From: Bryoerythrophyllum caledonicum
Lineage: Eukaryota; Streptophyta; Bryopsida; Pottiales; Pottiaceae
Direction of reading: 5' to 3'
DNA length: 64,000 bases
Assembly (NCBI GenBank): GCA_963971425.1
Contig: OZ020521.1
Coordinates: 5,039,519-5,103,518, forward strand
Shown here: positions 34,190 through 47,821 of the stretch, in pieces
Position numbering within the stretch: the stretch's first letter is position 1
Layout: every line of letters begins with the position of its first letter
Notes under the pieces: model-generated
What the model was told of the DNA's origin: nothing
Database searches by the model: none
Seen by the model: the letters and a program-made list of their open reading frames with translations, nothing else
Made by a program: the position numbers and the translations under genes

Positions 34190-34700
34190 TTCTATTATTA
34201 ATATAGACTAGTGGACCCCCCATTGTACTCAATGGCCCAATGATAATCCTCAATAAAGTAGACATATGCCCATTATATGGATACCCGGACTTCCTACGTA
34301 TGTAAAGTAAAAGTAACCTGAATATCGCCACGTGGCCCATTTTGAGATGCCTAGATATTGGTCCGGTTATTGGCCTTGGCCATTTATTATATAGAGAGAC
34401 TAGTATAACGACTTGTTGTCTCCAAACGATAATGTAAGTTAAGGAAGTTAACTAAAATGATAAAAGTAAAGTAGAAGTAAATGCCACATGTTGCCGTCTC
34501 CTATAGCGGGTATCACCTAGGTATCTCCGATTTCCATTATTGAGAATGTAACTCTTTTTTCTAGCTATTGCCATGTGTTAAGGAAGGCTGATATTAGGGT
34601 TGGCCGGGTATTACCACGTGGCACAACGGATTGCTTTGGTTCGAACGAGTATTGGCCCTTCATTTTTCATTATATGTAATAGATATATATACAAAGAAAA
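34190..34700. repeat. Dispersed repeat with G-box, two units (swapped order)
   Basis: Same units as 32210-32640. Shared landmarks are CCAATGATAATCCTCAATAA, GCCACGTGGCCCA, TTTTGAGATGCCTAG, AAATGCCACATGTTGCCG and TACCACGTGGCACAACGG. CACGTGGC is the plant G-box core. Confidence 0.6.
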
Positions 34701-34937
34701 GAGACTAGTGGATCCCTATTGTCCCCTATGGACCAAGGTAAATCCCTACTTAATTAAATGTATGTGAATGTATACATGTTATATACGCGTCATTTACTGT
34801 AAAAACCCGTTATTTACTTTATATATCTGGGATAGTATACCCCATACTCTCATCCAAGTAATTTTATCTTCTGTTAAGTAAGTTTGTCTCATGAATTCCA
34901 ATGTGGAATTATTGGGGATTGCTGGTCTAATCTTTTA

Positions 34938-35864
34938 TTAACCCCTAAAGTCTCAAGGCACTTTCACTCCAAAAACACTTCAAAGCTGCTTGTTCTAGTG
35001 CAATGAGTAAGGAAGGAAACAAAAACTTCTATTTCTACATTTAATCATAGAATCTCATTTATGACTTATTAAGTAATGAACTGGCAAAATTTTATAAACA
35101 TCGATTGGATGGATTAAAAGATTATAGCATTTGAAGTAAAGAAAACATATCATATTCTTTCCTACGTTGAGTGGATCAGCTCACTCTCTCTTCACTCGGT
35201 CTGAAATTTTTGCACTACACGGTCTAATTCATTACCATTGTGCTAAGCATGATGTTAGTCTCTAGTACACCAATTTTTGGAGTTAGAGAAGGGGTGTAGC
35301 AAATTTAAATCAATTGTGCAAGGAGTGGAGGTTCAAAAATTGCTAATTCACATTTTATTTTTTTGTGACCTTAACTTGTTTTAGAATGAGAATCCAAACC
35401 GTCAATAAAACAGTTTACATCACATCTTGTAGTAGAAAAAATAAAAGTAAATAACATGAAGATCTCTAAGTCTTGTTTGGAAAAGAAGTAGGTTTTTGGT
35501 ATCTTGCCTGACAATGTGGGATAATGTGTGAAAATGTTTGACTTAAAGTAAATGTGCTATTTTCCACTAAAGACAAGGATTTTTTTGACAATATGAAAGT
35601 AAATAACACTACTCGCTAATATTGAAAATCTCACATTTGATAGAGTGTTCTAGCATAAATATTTGGAGTTGCCCAACTTGCATGCTCTTAGGATGTGTTC
35701 CTTTAAGATGGCATAACTTTTCATTAAATGTTGGTTTTGGGAAAAGAATTGTACTTACACCAATCATTTAGTAATGTCCCTCTACAATAAACACTTAAAG
35801 GAAGAATGACACCATAGGAACCTACCCAAACTTTCAAGAGTTCCCTTGGGACTTTGGAGGTTAA
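34938..35864. mobile_element. TTAA-flanked MITE, copy 5 (inverted)
   Basis: TTAA at 34938-34941 and 35861-35864. The left end is TTAACCCCTAAAGTCTC; the right end, inverted, is TTAACCTCCAAAGTCCC. The interior is the inverse of copy 1. Non-coding. Confidence 0.75.
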
Positions 35865-35874
35865 CAGAGATGAA

Positions 35875-36130
35875 GGTAGTGTCATGTGGAAGCCTACATG
35901 CATAGAGTGTTTATTTGTTCCATCACTAAGTCGATGCCCACCAAACAATGAATTAGTAGTATGGAACTACCTCCCCATCTTGAAAGTAGACACGAGAAGA
36001 GAAGTAGATATATGGTATTTAGATAGAGATAGAATGAGACGCTATTTCTATTCATACTAACTTATGACCTATGGGTATAGGCTTAGTAAATGAATGAACA
36101 CACACTCTTTTCATGCTAGACTAGAGTTCA
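35875..36130. mobile_element. Decayed LINE-tail fragments, head to head
   Basis: 35900-35995 is a minus-strand tail (GAGTGTTTATTTGTTCC, CGATGCCCACC, AATTAGTAGTATGGAACTAC, AAAGTAGACAC). 36075-36115 is a plus-strand piece (CTTAGTAAATGAATGAACAC, ACTCTTTTCATGC). Both are diverged. They end about 660 bp before the myosin ATG. Confidence 0.55.
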
Positions 36131-36189
36131 TCATTTAGTGGTGCAAACATAACGGAAATAGAACCCCTTGAATAACCCCCAAAACCATT

Positions 36190-36343
36190 CACCAACAGAA
36201 AGCATCCAACTCTCGTCCACATCAACAGAGATAATCCATCCATCGTCATCACCAACAGAAATCATCCATAACTCGTCCACTGTAACAGAAAACATCAGTC
36301 TTCATCCACACCAACAGAAATCATCCATCCCTCGTCTACATCG
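36190..36343. repeat. Minisatellite upstream of myosin
   Basis: Five diverged units of about 27-33 bp around ACCAACAGAAATCATCCAT and CTCGTCCACAT. It lies about 450-600 bp before the myosin start and is probably promoter or leader DNA. Confidence 0.6.
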
Positions 36344-36374
36344 GAGAGCAGAGACGACGATGAGGCGGGCGATG

Positions 36375-36395
36375 GAGAGAGAGAGAGAGAGAGAG
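36375..36395 (+). promoter_or_regulatory. GAGA repeat upstream of myosin
   Basis: (GA)10, the type of sequence bound by plant BBR/BPC GAGA-binding factors. It is 400 bp before the ATG. A regulatory role is inferred. Confidence 0.4.
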
Positions 36396-36794
36396 CGCGC
36401 AAACAGCAGAGACGTTGGACACGCCTGCAAACAAGCGCATCGACCACAACCACTGCGCTGGTACGTCTGTGGCGTGCTCAGCCATCATCGCCAAACCGCA
36501 ACCGTCATCACCACAACTGAACCGTTGCAGCATCACCTGCATTTTCCTCCTCCTCCTCCTCCTCTCTTCTCTGCTACTGCTCTCGTGGACATCGCTAGTC
36601 GGAGACCTTAGCTGAGATCGGGCGCCTCATTGGTTTTGCTTTAGGAGCAGATTTCGTGGACAATTGTGAGATGAGAGGACGCAGCATTGGAATGTGAGTT
36701 GGATGGATCTGGATTAGAGCTGCATTGAGGGAGATGCTAGGCGTTTCGTGAAGGTTTGGGATTTCGAGGTTGGAGTTTGGAAAGGGAGAGTGCG

Positions 36795-39700
36795 ATGTTG
36801 TCTCCGGAGGCCGGTCGGAGCACGTTGGAGGAGATGCTGGATTCCATGAGGACGGAGGAGGACGAGAGGCTCATTTTGAGCGACGAGGCGCGCGGGGAGC
36901 TGCCGCCGCTGCCGTCCAGGCCGACGTCGCGGGCGCGCCTGCCGTCGTCGGTGCGCGCGAAGAAGGGCCTGGGCTCCTGCCTGGACAATCTCGCGCTGCC
37001 AGCCACGGGCTTCGGGACGGAAAACCTCGCGCTCGCGTCGCCCGTGGCGAGCCTGGTGCTCGATCCGTCTCTGCCGTCACCGGCATTTGATGAAAATGCG
37101 CGCACGCCACAGGTGTCCTCTTCTTCCCCGTCTCAGATTCCCGATATCTCCACTCCGGCGGGGGCCGCCATTGCTCTAAGTTTTAACGAAAGAATAAACG
37201 CTGCTGCTGCTGTTGCGCAACCGAGCTTCAGCTTCTTAACTGCGCAAGAGCCCCAGGCTGCGCCTCCTACGCCGCAGACTCCGAGCTCCGTCCCGCAAGA
37301 CCCCGCGCTCCCTGTCACCACGCCTTCCTCCGCAGGCAAGAAGTGGAAAGATGATGGCACATTGCGCCTCAAGAAGGTAATATTCCAATTTCTCACCTAA
37401 CTCCTCATCAATTCCTCACCAAACTTCTCACCAAACTCCTCATCAATTTCTTATCCATTTCTCATGAATTCCTTCTGAATTCCTCTTCCTTATCAATGTC
37501 TTATCAGCTTCTTATCGATTTCTTATCATTAAAATTTTATTTTGATCAATTTCTCATCAATTTCTTCCCATGTCTGTGCTCTGACTGCTCTTAGTTTGAG
37601 TGCAGAATCTGCGGGTGTGGGTGTTGTCTTCGGAGTTCAACTGGATTGGGGGAACGATCGTCTCTGCCGAAGATTCTGAGGCTATGGTCCGGACTTCAGA
37701 TCGACAAGTAAGAAGCTCTGAAACATCAGTTCGAAATTCTGGAATTTGAACACTCTTAGCACAAAAGATTTCTTAAACTCTGAGACAATTGTTTGAAACT
37801 TTGAGAATCCTGGAATTTGAAACTTCCTTAGTACAAAGGACTGCTTGATTAAGTTCTGAAGTTAGACTTTGGGCAGTAGGTCGAGATCTGAGAGTTCTGG
37901 AATTTGTGATGCAGGTGATCAGAGTGAATGCCACGAGATTGCAGCCTGCCAACCCTGATATCTTAGAAGGCGTGAACGACCTTATCAAGCTGAGTTACCT
38001 GAACGAACCTTCGGTTCTACACAACTTGGACTTCCGATATGCGCACGACAAGATTTATGTGAGTGCTAGTATATTCATGAGCTTAAATGCAGGATACGTG
38101 TGAGTTTAAGCATGTGCCGGTGAATGTGTTCTCGTGCTCTTACTTTAGGCTTTGAGTGCAAGCCTGTTTTAAATTAAAGATGTGTCTGAGTTTGAATTCA
38201 AGATGTATGTGTTTATGTGAATTTGTTCTCGAGCTCTTTCTCTAGAGTTCAACAAGTTACATGCGAATGCAAGCATATGGATTTGACATCAGCATTCTCA
38301 CCTTGGTGTGCAGACAAGGGCTGGTCCAGTCTTGATTGCTGTGAACCCTTTCAAGAAGGTGCCCATTTACGGTCCAGAAAATGTTCAAGCGTATCAGAAG
38401 AGAACCCTCGAGAGCTCTCATCCTCATGTGTACATGACAGCCGACAGCGCCTTCAAGGCCATGGTCCGAGGTACCTGAAATTGATTTTGCGTTACCTTGG
38501 AACCTTGTGCTTTTTCTTGTCTTGCTGAATTTCTCCCTTGGAACATGTGCAGATGGAATTAATCAGTCAGTCATCATCAGGTACGTCAACTAGTTGATGT
38601 TTTAGGTTCTTTTTGGTTATAAGGACATATGACCTGCAAACTGGTATATTTTGTTTGTACATGACTTAAGAGGAGGAATGAAAATCATGGAAATATGTTC
38701 TGAACCTATGTAGAATTCTTCTGTTCATATTATATAATACTGTGTACCGCTTGTAATTGAACTCAAATGGTTGGAAAATATACATAATGCAAGCAGGATG
38801 ATGACCAAAGAGATGTGATGTTTGTTACAGTGGAGAGAGTGGTGCTGGGAAGACGGAGACGGCAAAAATCGCCATGCAATATCTAGCTGCACTTGGAGGC
38901 GGTGGTGGGCTTGAAGATGAGATTCTGCAAACGAACCCCATTTTGGAAGCGTTTGGGAATGCCAAAACCTTGAGAAATGACAATTCCAGTCGCTTTGTAA
39001 GAATTCTGACACCCTTACTTTTGGGTCCGTATCTGATTTTGAAGCAATGACTGGCTTTGAGGTGACACTGTTGTTCATGTTCACAGGGCAAGCTGATCGA
39101 CATCCATTTTGACAAATTGGGCAAAATATGTGGGGCAAAGATTCAGACCTGTAAGCAATATCAAATTTCGCAGTTTGTTTGCTAAATTCTTGTTGCAACA
39201 ATGCTATTTCTCTGGTACACACGTCGGCGAACTTAGAACCATATGCATCTAACTTTGATTTGGTGTGGTCTCTTGTGGTCTCGTGCGCAAAGATCTATTA
39301 GAAAAGGTAAGCCATCTTCAAAGTTGGACCTATTCATGCTTGGTTCATAATGGCTGCTTTATCAATTTTAGAAGTACATTAGTCTGGTCATGATTTGGTG
39401 CTTGAGCTACAGAACATATCCGTGAGTTGAAAGGTTATGATTTTGGGCTACTGTAATAGTCTTGCCTGATGTGCTTTAGTGTGTCGTGATTACAGTCACG
39501 AGTTGTACAGCAAGCTGAGGACGAGAGGTCTTATCACATTTTCTACCAGCTTTGTGCTGGAGCTGATTCAGATTTGCAAGGTGACATTCATATTATTAAA
39601 AAGAATTCCTTTCAGCTGTCAATTTGGATTTGTACGCTAGGTTGTGAACAGTAGTAATTATGTTACGAGATGCCCTTAAAGACAATCCTGAACTGTAACT

Positions 39701-42700
39701 GTTTGCATCTTTGAGCAGAAAGATTACACCTAAAATCCGTGGAGGAGTATCGGTACCTCAATCAAAGCAACTGTTTGTCTATTGAAAATTTTGATGATGC
39801 CGAGGAGTTCCGACGTTTGCGGGTGAGTCTTGATCACTTTCGTGCTTTGTAGATTCTTCATAAAAAGCATATGTCTTCTTGACTGGTTAGATGCACTTGA
39901 AACTCTTCCGTTGAACTCTTTTAGTTGCTCTGGATCTTGACCGATCTTAAAGAAAATCGTTTAGTTGCACACTTCTAACTTTTAACTGTCAATACGGAAC
40001 TAGTACTGCTGAGTTATTTTCATTCCTCGTCAAATTCAATAATGTCTCTTTGGTCATGTAGTGTACAACTGTGTTTGCCTTGCAGAATGCTATGAATGTG
40101 GTGCAAATCAGCAAAGAGGACCAAGAGCAAACCTTTGAAATGTTATCAGCTGTCCTGTGGCTTGGCAATATCACCTTCGGCGTTGTTGAGCATGATAGTC
40201 ATGCTGTTGTCGATGAAAACGAAGGTACTTTTTATTCGCACAAAATTTCACAATAATAGTCATTTGTTAAGTCACCTGAAGTTTCAATAAGATACCGCTT
40301 GTGATTTACTACGCTAACTCTTTCCTCACTCCAAATAGTCCTCAGATCAATAGAAGATCTTGGTGATCTTTTGATTAAAATCCTTATTAAGTATGGAAGA
40401 GCTTGGTGGTCTCTAAACCGAAATCAAAGTAGTTCTAGCTGTCTTTGTGAGTGAAGAAAGGGCTTCCATGAGATCAACCGTGACGAATGTTGGGCGCCTT
40501 CACCTACTGTCCTTTTTATATGTGCAGCGGTGAAAGTAGCAGCGACATTGCTTCACTGCGACGCCGATGACCTCGTTAAAGCTCTGACCACTCGAAGAAT
40601 CCGCGCAGGAGGGGATGACATTGTGCAACAATTGACCTTATCTCAGGTATTATTTCCTGTTACATTGAACTGACGAGCTTAATCAGCTAAAGTATTGATG
40701 TGAATGATCTTTGTAGTCTTTTTCTGGAAGTTCTGATCGTCTTTTGCATGTGCAATTGATGTAGTACGACAGTTATTTGCGCACAGGCTTCTAAAGATCA
40801 ACTTGACTAGTGCATACTTATTATATAATTCCAATGTGCATTTAGAGATAATATCTTATAATTATGATCAAGTAGATTTGATATTTGTGACCAATTCGAC
40901 TGAACAACTTGGGATCAAACTGATTATTTCTACTTCCTAATTTTTTTTTTTTCAACAATCCTTTGATAAGTCATTCAACAAAGTCCAGAATTATTGAGTA
41001 GATTAAACCAGGTTGCTTTATAAAAGAGATTTTTTTTAAACAAATGATCCACTATGTAGTTGCAAGTAAAATTGGGACTAACACTCAAGATAAAATGTAA
41101 TATAGTGTTAGTATTTTCTATCATCGTCTTATCTTTCTTATAGTTCTATAATTCAATAGTTATGCCTCTCCAATTCTATCCGTAGAATCACTACTGTATA
41201 CCCTTTGAAACCTGAAGCATATACCTCTTGACATCTGTCCCCCTTTTTTTCTTTTTTTTTCACATCATCATTTTAATCGGGAAGTAAGCTAAGTTGTATC
41301 CTCTCTTCATATTGACTTCAGGAAAATCACTCCAAAACAAAAAAGTCCTTGCTGTAGGCTCACAGTTGACTTCCTCTGGGTTGCAGGCAACTGATTCCAG
41401 AGATGCTCTTGCTAAAGCTATCTACGCAAACTTATTTGACTGGTTAGTGGAGCGTATCAACAAGTCTCTGGAGGCTGGCAAGAAGCGCACGGGAAGGTCA
41501 ATCAGCATACTAGACATTTATGGCTTCGAATCTTTCAAGGTAAAATCTAGGATATTATACATTCTTCAATTGATCTCTGGATGTCTGTATTTTGAAGTTC
41601 GAATTTGATAAGTACGTAATTAACCTGCTACATTGTGAAGTCTGCACTCCCTCACCTGATCCATCTCAATCTTTTTTCTGGTGATTGCAGAAGAATAGTT
41701 TTGAGCAGTTATGCATAAACTATGCCAACGAAAGGTTGCAACAACACTTCAATCGCCATCTGTTTAAGCTTGAGCAAGAGGTATAAGGCGTGGATTTTCC
41801 TGTTATCGTACAACTCCTATGCTCTAGATCTGAGTTTGACTAACAGAATATTGACTGTTAATGACTTTAGGAGTACACCTCTGAAAACATTGATTGGACT
41901 ACAGTGGAGTTTGAAGACAATCAAGAGTGCCTTGATCTCATCGAGAAGGTGAACATGTCATTACCCAAATGTATGAAGTAAAGTATTCTGAAATTGATAG
42001 CAAGATAATATACTGATCTTTGTTGTCTGGAGTTATGTTGGAGCCACAAAGCTGACTATATTTGGGACATGTGTTGTGCAGAGACCATTAGGATTGATTT
42101 CATTACTAGACGAGGAGTGCATGTTCCCACGATCTTCGGATTTATCTCTTGCCAATAAATTGAAGGAGCATTTGAAAGGGAACGATTGCTTCAGAGGGGA
42201 ACGAGACAAGGCATTCCGAGTCTGTCACTATGCTGGAGAGGTATTTTGGCGAAAGCTCATCAGACATTCAAAAGCATTCTTAATTAATCAATCCTGTTTC
42301 ACAAAATTTCTTGAGACATAGAAATTGATATATGTGATGGTCTGGACTGCTTTTTCTTATCTACTGCTCTCAAGGTTTTTGTTTATGATCTTCTTGCATC
42401 AATTTCGGATAGTAATGTTGAATTCGTTGTTTCAGGTTGTGTATGACACAAATGGATTTCTGGAGAAAAACAGGGACCTTCTTCACGCAGACCTGTTGCA
42501 ACTATTAGCATCTTGCGATTGTGCATTGCCACAACTTTTTGCTGCCTCTATTGGAGAGGGTGCTCAGAAGTTGCTGAGCCCTAATCGTAGAGCCAATGGC
42601 ACAGAATCACAAAAGCAGAGCGTGGCTGCAAAATTCAAGGTCAGTACCTTCCATCAGTGCAAACCTTTATCTTCCATCAAATTTTCGTGCAATTATACAT

Positions 42701-45390
42701 ACATGTATTTTGGTTATTAAAGCCGTGACGAGTTACTTTCAATTAAGCATGTGCATTGCTTTGCATAATTGTTCTATCAGCCTGTAAAATGTGAGCCCTT
42801 GTTTCGCCAACTGGGGTAACTGATTGTGATTTTGTTGATTTTATGGGGTTACAGGGCCAGTTGAACAAGCTGATGCACAGATTGGAGGGCACTGAGCCCC
42901 ACTTTATAAGGTGTATCAAGCCCAACACATCACAGCTTCCCAATATTTACGAGCAGGAGCTGGTGTTACAGCAGCTTCGATGTTGTGGAGTCTTAGAGGT
43001 GGTTCGTATTTCACGTTCTGGCTACCCAACCCGCCATTCACATCAGGAGTTCGCAAGCAGGTAATATCATCCCGACTTTTCAAATTTCGTAACAATTGTC
43101 ACTAGCCTCTTTAAGTTTTGCAAAGAAGAATAATTTTCGGTCTATCCACATAGTAGTGCAATATTCACAAAATTGTTTTATGTTTTGCGCAGGTATGGTT
43201 TCCTTCTTCCAAGAAATCTGTCCAACCAAGAAGACATGCTGAGCATATGCGTCTCCATACTCCACCAATTTGGCATACCTCCAGATATGTACCAAGTTGG
43301 TATTACAAAGTTATTCTTCCGAGCTGGACAGGTAAGATGCACCCTCTTCTTGTCGTATAGAAATAAAAGTATGTGCTTTTTTGACATCTAAGTGCATCTT
43401 GTTATCTGGATTTTATTATGGAATTTTTAGAGATTCTTTTTGCTAACATCTCTTGCACAATCTGTGTTGCAGATAGGACATTTGGAGGACGTTAGATTGA
43501 GAACCCTTCAGGGCGTCACTCGGGTTCAAGCGTTGTACAAAGGCTATAAAGTTCGTTGCAACTATAAACAACGACGGAAGACCACAATTTTCTTACAATC
43601 TAGTGAGACTCTTCTTTATAGCCTCATTGTTTCAAATTGCATTTTCTATATTTCCCATGAAGCATGCAGATCCAAGAATTCCTTCCTTTGGACTGATTGT
43701 CTAAAGCTTCTCCCTTCACGGTTTCACTTTCATCCTTGAGATTGTTACAAAACGAATCCTGCTGAATGGTTCCCTGCTGATGGATCAAAGATTTAGTACT
43801 CTTGTCAACAGCATGTGCCGTGAGTTGATCGGTTTCGCTGATTGGAATGATTCAGTGGTGAGAGGGGCATCAGCACGACGGCGATTTGAGGTGTTGCGAG
43901 AGAGGCATTGTGCAGCTGTAATGATACAAAAGTACGCACGAAGGCAGTCAGTCTGCCGTAAATACCAATCAACCAAGGACAGGATAGTGAAGCTTCAATC
44001 AGGTACTGGCTTCCTCTTCGATGTTCTTATTTATCTATGACTTTCATGTGTTCTGACCAACTCTAACTTGAAAGTTTCTACGGCAGTTGTTCGCATGTGG
44101 TTGGCGAGGAAACATGTACTTGCTCAGAGAAGAGAGGCTGAAGAGAAGCTGGCAGCTGAGGCGAAGCTAGCAACGGAAGCTAAAGCGAGGGAGGATGCTA
44201 GAATCCAAGAGGAGGAAGCCAAGATCACGGATGAAGTTGCTAGCGACGGTGATGGAACTCACGAGTGTATCAAAGAGGTGGCAAATTCAGCACCTGTTGA
44301 ATATGTCGCAACAAAGGTGAGATGACTATACTTGTTCATTGGCAGTTTTCAGTACCAATGGCACTTTCGTGGAAACCTTTTTGCATGGGAATTTTAACTG
44401 CAATTCAAACATTTCTGAATTCTTAATTGGCATTATAGCGTGGATGCATGCTAGATTCATCACGTGAGTAGAGGAAAATTCAAAGAGATCGCACAAAATG
44501 GCAATATGAAAACCTCCACATGATAATGAATATATCCCTAACGCCTTACTTCTCGCAAACGTAGTTCATTGCTCTGTCTCATCTCAGGCCTCATATTCAG
44601 CTTATTGCAAATCTATGGTCATGGCTCGTTGCAAACCCAGTGTCACAGCTCATTGCAAATCTGTAGCTCGATCACAACGTAGGCCTCCGATTCACCGTGT
44701 GTTTTCCTAATTTTACAGGAGGTGAAGGAGGCCACGATCAAAGTGCAGCCCTCGTACCTCCTGGAGCTCCAACGGCGGGCAGTGATGGCGGAGAAGGCCC
44801 TCCGAGAGAAGGAGGAGGACAACGCCATCCTGCGGCAGCGCCTGCTGCACTACGAGGCGCGGTGGATGGAGTACGAGGCGAAGATGTCTTCAATGGAGGA
44901 GATGTGGCAGAAGCAGATGGCGTCGCTGCAGCTCAGCTTAGCCGCCGCCAAGGAGAGCCTCGCCTCCGACGACCACCTGGTGGAGCGCCACATCAAGCGC
45001 CAGCTGCTGCCTCCGGACCACGAGGAGGACTTCGACTGGGATGAGCAGAGCCCGGACAACAAGTACTTGGTTAGAGCCTCGGACGACTTGGAAGCCGCAA
45101 GGTCAGTGGTTGGTCATCTCATGCGAGAGTATGATCACAGGGCTCAGGTGTTCAACGACGACGCGGATTTTCTCATTGAGGTGAAATCTGGGATGACGGA
45201 GGCGAACCTCAACCCGGAGGAGGAGCTCAGGAAGCTCAAAGTCAGGTTCGACGTGTGGAAAAAAGACTTCAAGAACAGGTTGAGAGAGACGAAGGTGGTG
45301 CTGAATAAGCTGTGTAGTATTGACTCTGCTGAGAAAGACAAAGACAGGACACCCCGCAAGTCATGGTGGGGCAAGCGAACAACACCTTAA
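36795..45390 (+). CDS. Class VIII unconventional myosin
   Basis: Actin motor of plant plasmodesmata, cell plate and cortex. 23 exons with GT/AG borders that keep frame (1303 residues): 36795-37376, 37606-37707, 37915-38058, 38314-38470, 38553-38580, 38831-38996, 39087-39150, 39293-39306, 39496-39580, 39719-39822, 40086-40224, 40528-40646, 41387-41539, 41691-41780, 41871-41948, 42082-42240, 42436-42639, 42855-43060, 43193-43331, 43473-43602, 43856-44002, 44087-44316, 44719-45390. Order: N-terminal extension rich in Ser/Pro/Ala (1-190), SH3-like domain, P-loop GESGAGKT (339-346), switch I NDNSSRF (387-393), class VIII phrase [13 protein letters not shown], switch II DIYGFE (611-616), actin contact region HFIRCIKPN, three to four IQ motifs for calmodulin (about 912-1010), a Glu/Ala-rich helix, a short coiled coil (about 1095-1160) and a basic tail. 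The first in-frame ATG of exon 1 was used. Exons of 28 and 14 nt are predicted. No stops interrupt the gene, so it appears functional. Confidence 0.93.
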
Positions 45391-47821
45391 AAATCTGGAG
45401 CAATCCCTTGAAAACCTTCAGGAAGACCTTGAAACCTGTGTAGCATAATGGCAGTTCACACCTCAGTGAATTCAGTCAGGATCATCAGCGCCATCACTGG
45501 GTACGTTCTTTTCGCTCCTCTCTTTTCTATGTTAAAAAGCATCGTAATTGTTGGAATAGGTTGATGAGGAGAAGGTACTATATTTTCATGTGAAGTGATC
45601 GGATTGGCTCTCGGCCATGACGATGTATATATTTGAGACCCCTCTCCGGACGTCGCCCATGCCGTTGGGTTGAGCGGATGGACAATGGTGGGGTTTTTTA
45701 CAGGGGACCTTTCTCTCTCTTGAGCCTGAGTTGAAAGTGTGTTCTCTAAGGTGATGTGATGTTCTGTTCATAGATGAAGATTTTGATTTCTTTTGAGAGT
45801 TGCTTCAGAAGTAATGCAATACACCTCATGATATTCTCTTAACTGCTTCATTACTTGTTGCCATGTAGGGATAACCTAAATGATAACCTATAATCTTCTC
45901 TTTTGTAACTCAGACACAATGATTTAACATTTAGAAACCTCGTTTTTTCATATTAAAAAAGAGTAAATTTGAGTTTATTCTATCCAATAGTATGGATATC
46001 GTATTGATATCACATGTTTGATAATGGTTTGATTTTACTAAAATTGAATGTCAAATGCAAGCTTGTCATGTGTAGTGTAATTGATTCCCTCTTGGTCTGG
46101 AAGAAGTTGTGAATAGTGAAGACTACCGAAATTGTTGTGTCTACCGTATTTGGAGATAGTTTAATTTCTCAAATTTGAAAATCCAATTCTGTAAATCCTT
46201 AAATTGTTCTTCCATTCTAGCATTGAAAGTTTCTTTTAAAAACTCTAATATAAGACCTTCATGATCCAACGTGTGTTATTTCTCAAAAGCACCATCAGAT
46301 TCTTTTATGCTAACCTAAAAAGATGTAGTGTTTTCCTTTTGCTAATAATAATAATTCGTCACTTTAGATTTGATATGAAAAGATACCTGAAAAAAAATCT
46401 ACCTCAATTAAGTGAAACATGTCCATAGAGGCTAATCTTAAAACGATAGGTTCAACTTGAGGGGTTAGATTTTTGTAATTTTGATTGTGATTATTAAATA
46501 TGGCTTGTTTACCTTGTGTCTCAAAAATGAGGCATCCACTTGATTAATAAATCTATAATTGAGTTATTCGTATAGGGAACCGGTCTTTTGTCCCCCTTTT
46601 TTCATGGAAATGAAAATCTAACCTGTATTTGAGTGTAGCCGCAAAGTAATCCTATGAAATAAAGTCAGGATTTGAAGGTTTTATGGAGGTGTTATTAATG
46701 GCACAAATGGCACAAATCTCCCAAAAACAAACAAGAATAGTGTTGAACGTCATGACAATCTGGCATGTATCCTACAATCCTAGAGTTGTGCATGAATTGA
46801 AGGGTCAGAGTTTGCTTAAAATAAAAGCCTGGCACAAATTGGAGTTTGGGAGTTGTAAGGCTCAAAAACTAATCTATCTAGTGTTCTATTCAAGGTCTAC
46901 AGTGAAACCCTGCCAGTGGACTCGGCGACCCTGGCTTTTCCATTTTATAGGTTAAAAACTGAGGATTTGGGGTACTTTGCAGAGAACTCTAATGGGTATG
47001 AATTTTATAAGGCAATTGGATACATAATTATGGAATAAGGAGAGTATATATTTTTCTAAGTTTAGATTTGTCCTTCAAAGAGTGATGACATCAGTTATGA
47101 GTTGTACTTAGGTCCAAAACAGTAAATTGTGGAGTAAATTAGAGAAAAAAGATGAAATATAAGTATCTACCTCAAAACACAATAATCTATGGCTTCCAAT
47201 AAATCACCCTTTATTGTATTCAACTTTAGCTAAAGAAGGTTTATAGTAAATATAGAATCATAGGTGCAATATAATTATGCCCCATATTGGCCACTATTAG
47301 AGAGGAGAAGGTTTATCTAGAGAATGAGGGTATTCATAACACATTGTGGGGGTATGTTGGATGGATTGTTGGATGAACATTGAGCAGCCAATAAAGAGGC
47401 TAAATGTTGTTTGTGCTTTGATCTCCTTCAAGGTGGGTTGATCACCAAGTGGAATATATGGTCTCCTAGAGGAGTGATTAAAAGTGTATCCATGAAAGAA
47501 TAACTCAAAAACCTGTAAGAGCATCAACGTAGTATGTGCTCTTATCGGGAAAAGATTGGTGACCATAGTATTATCCCATATAAATCTTGTGGTGACCGGT
47601 CTAACGTGGACGCAATGGTCTTGTCATCTTTTGCCCGACAACACCTAGACGTATTCTCTTGCCATGTTTCAATGACTATGTATTCAATGTATCCCACTCT
47701 GAATTTGCTGTTAGAGTTAGTTTTTGCTTATAATCTCTATTATCAAACATGGACAATGAGCGGGATTGGTCTAGAACATATTCCATGTGAGTTGGCAATG
47801 TGAAAGCCGCTGTTGATATAC
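45391..47821. other. Intergenic after myosin, nothing recognised
   Basis: Starts with the presumed 3' untranslated region. The remainder is AT-rich; frames such as 46683-46955 resemble no family. No terminal repeats were noticed. Confidence 0.4.

Noticed and set aside
36168-36611. 147-codon frame before myosin
   Set aside because: Consists of the minisatellite units, the GA repeat and a CT-rich stretch; better read as promoter and leader DNA.
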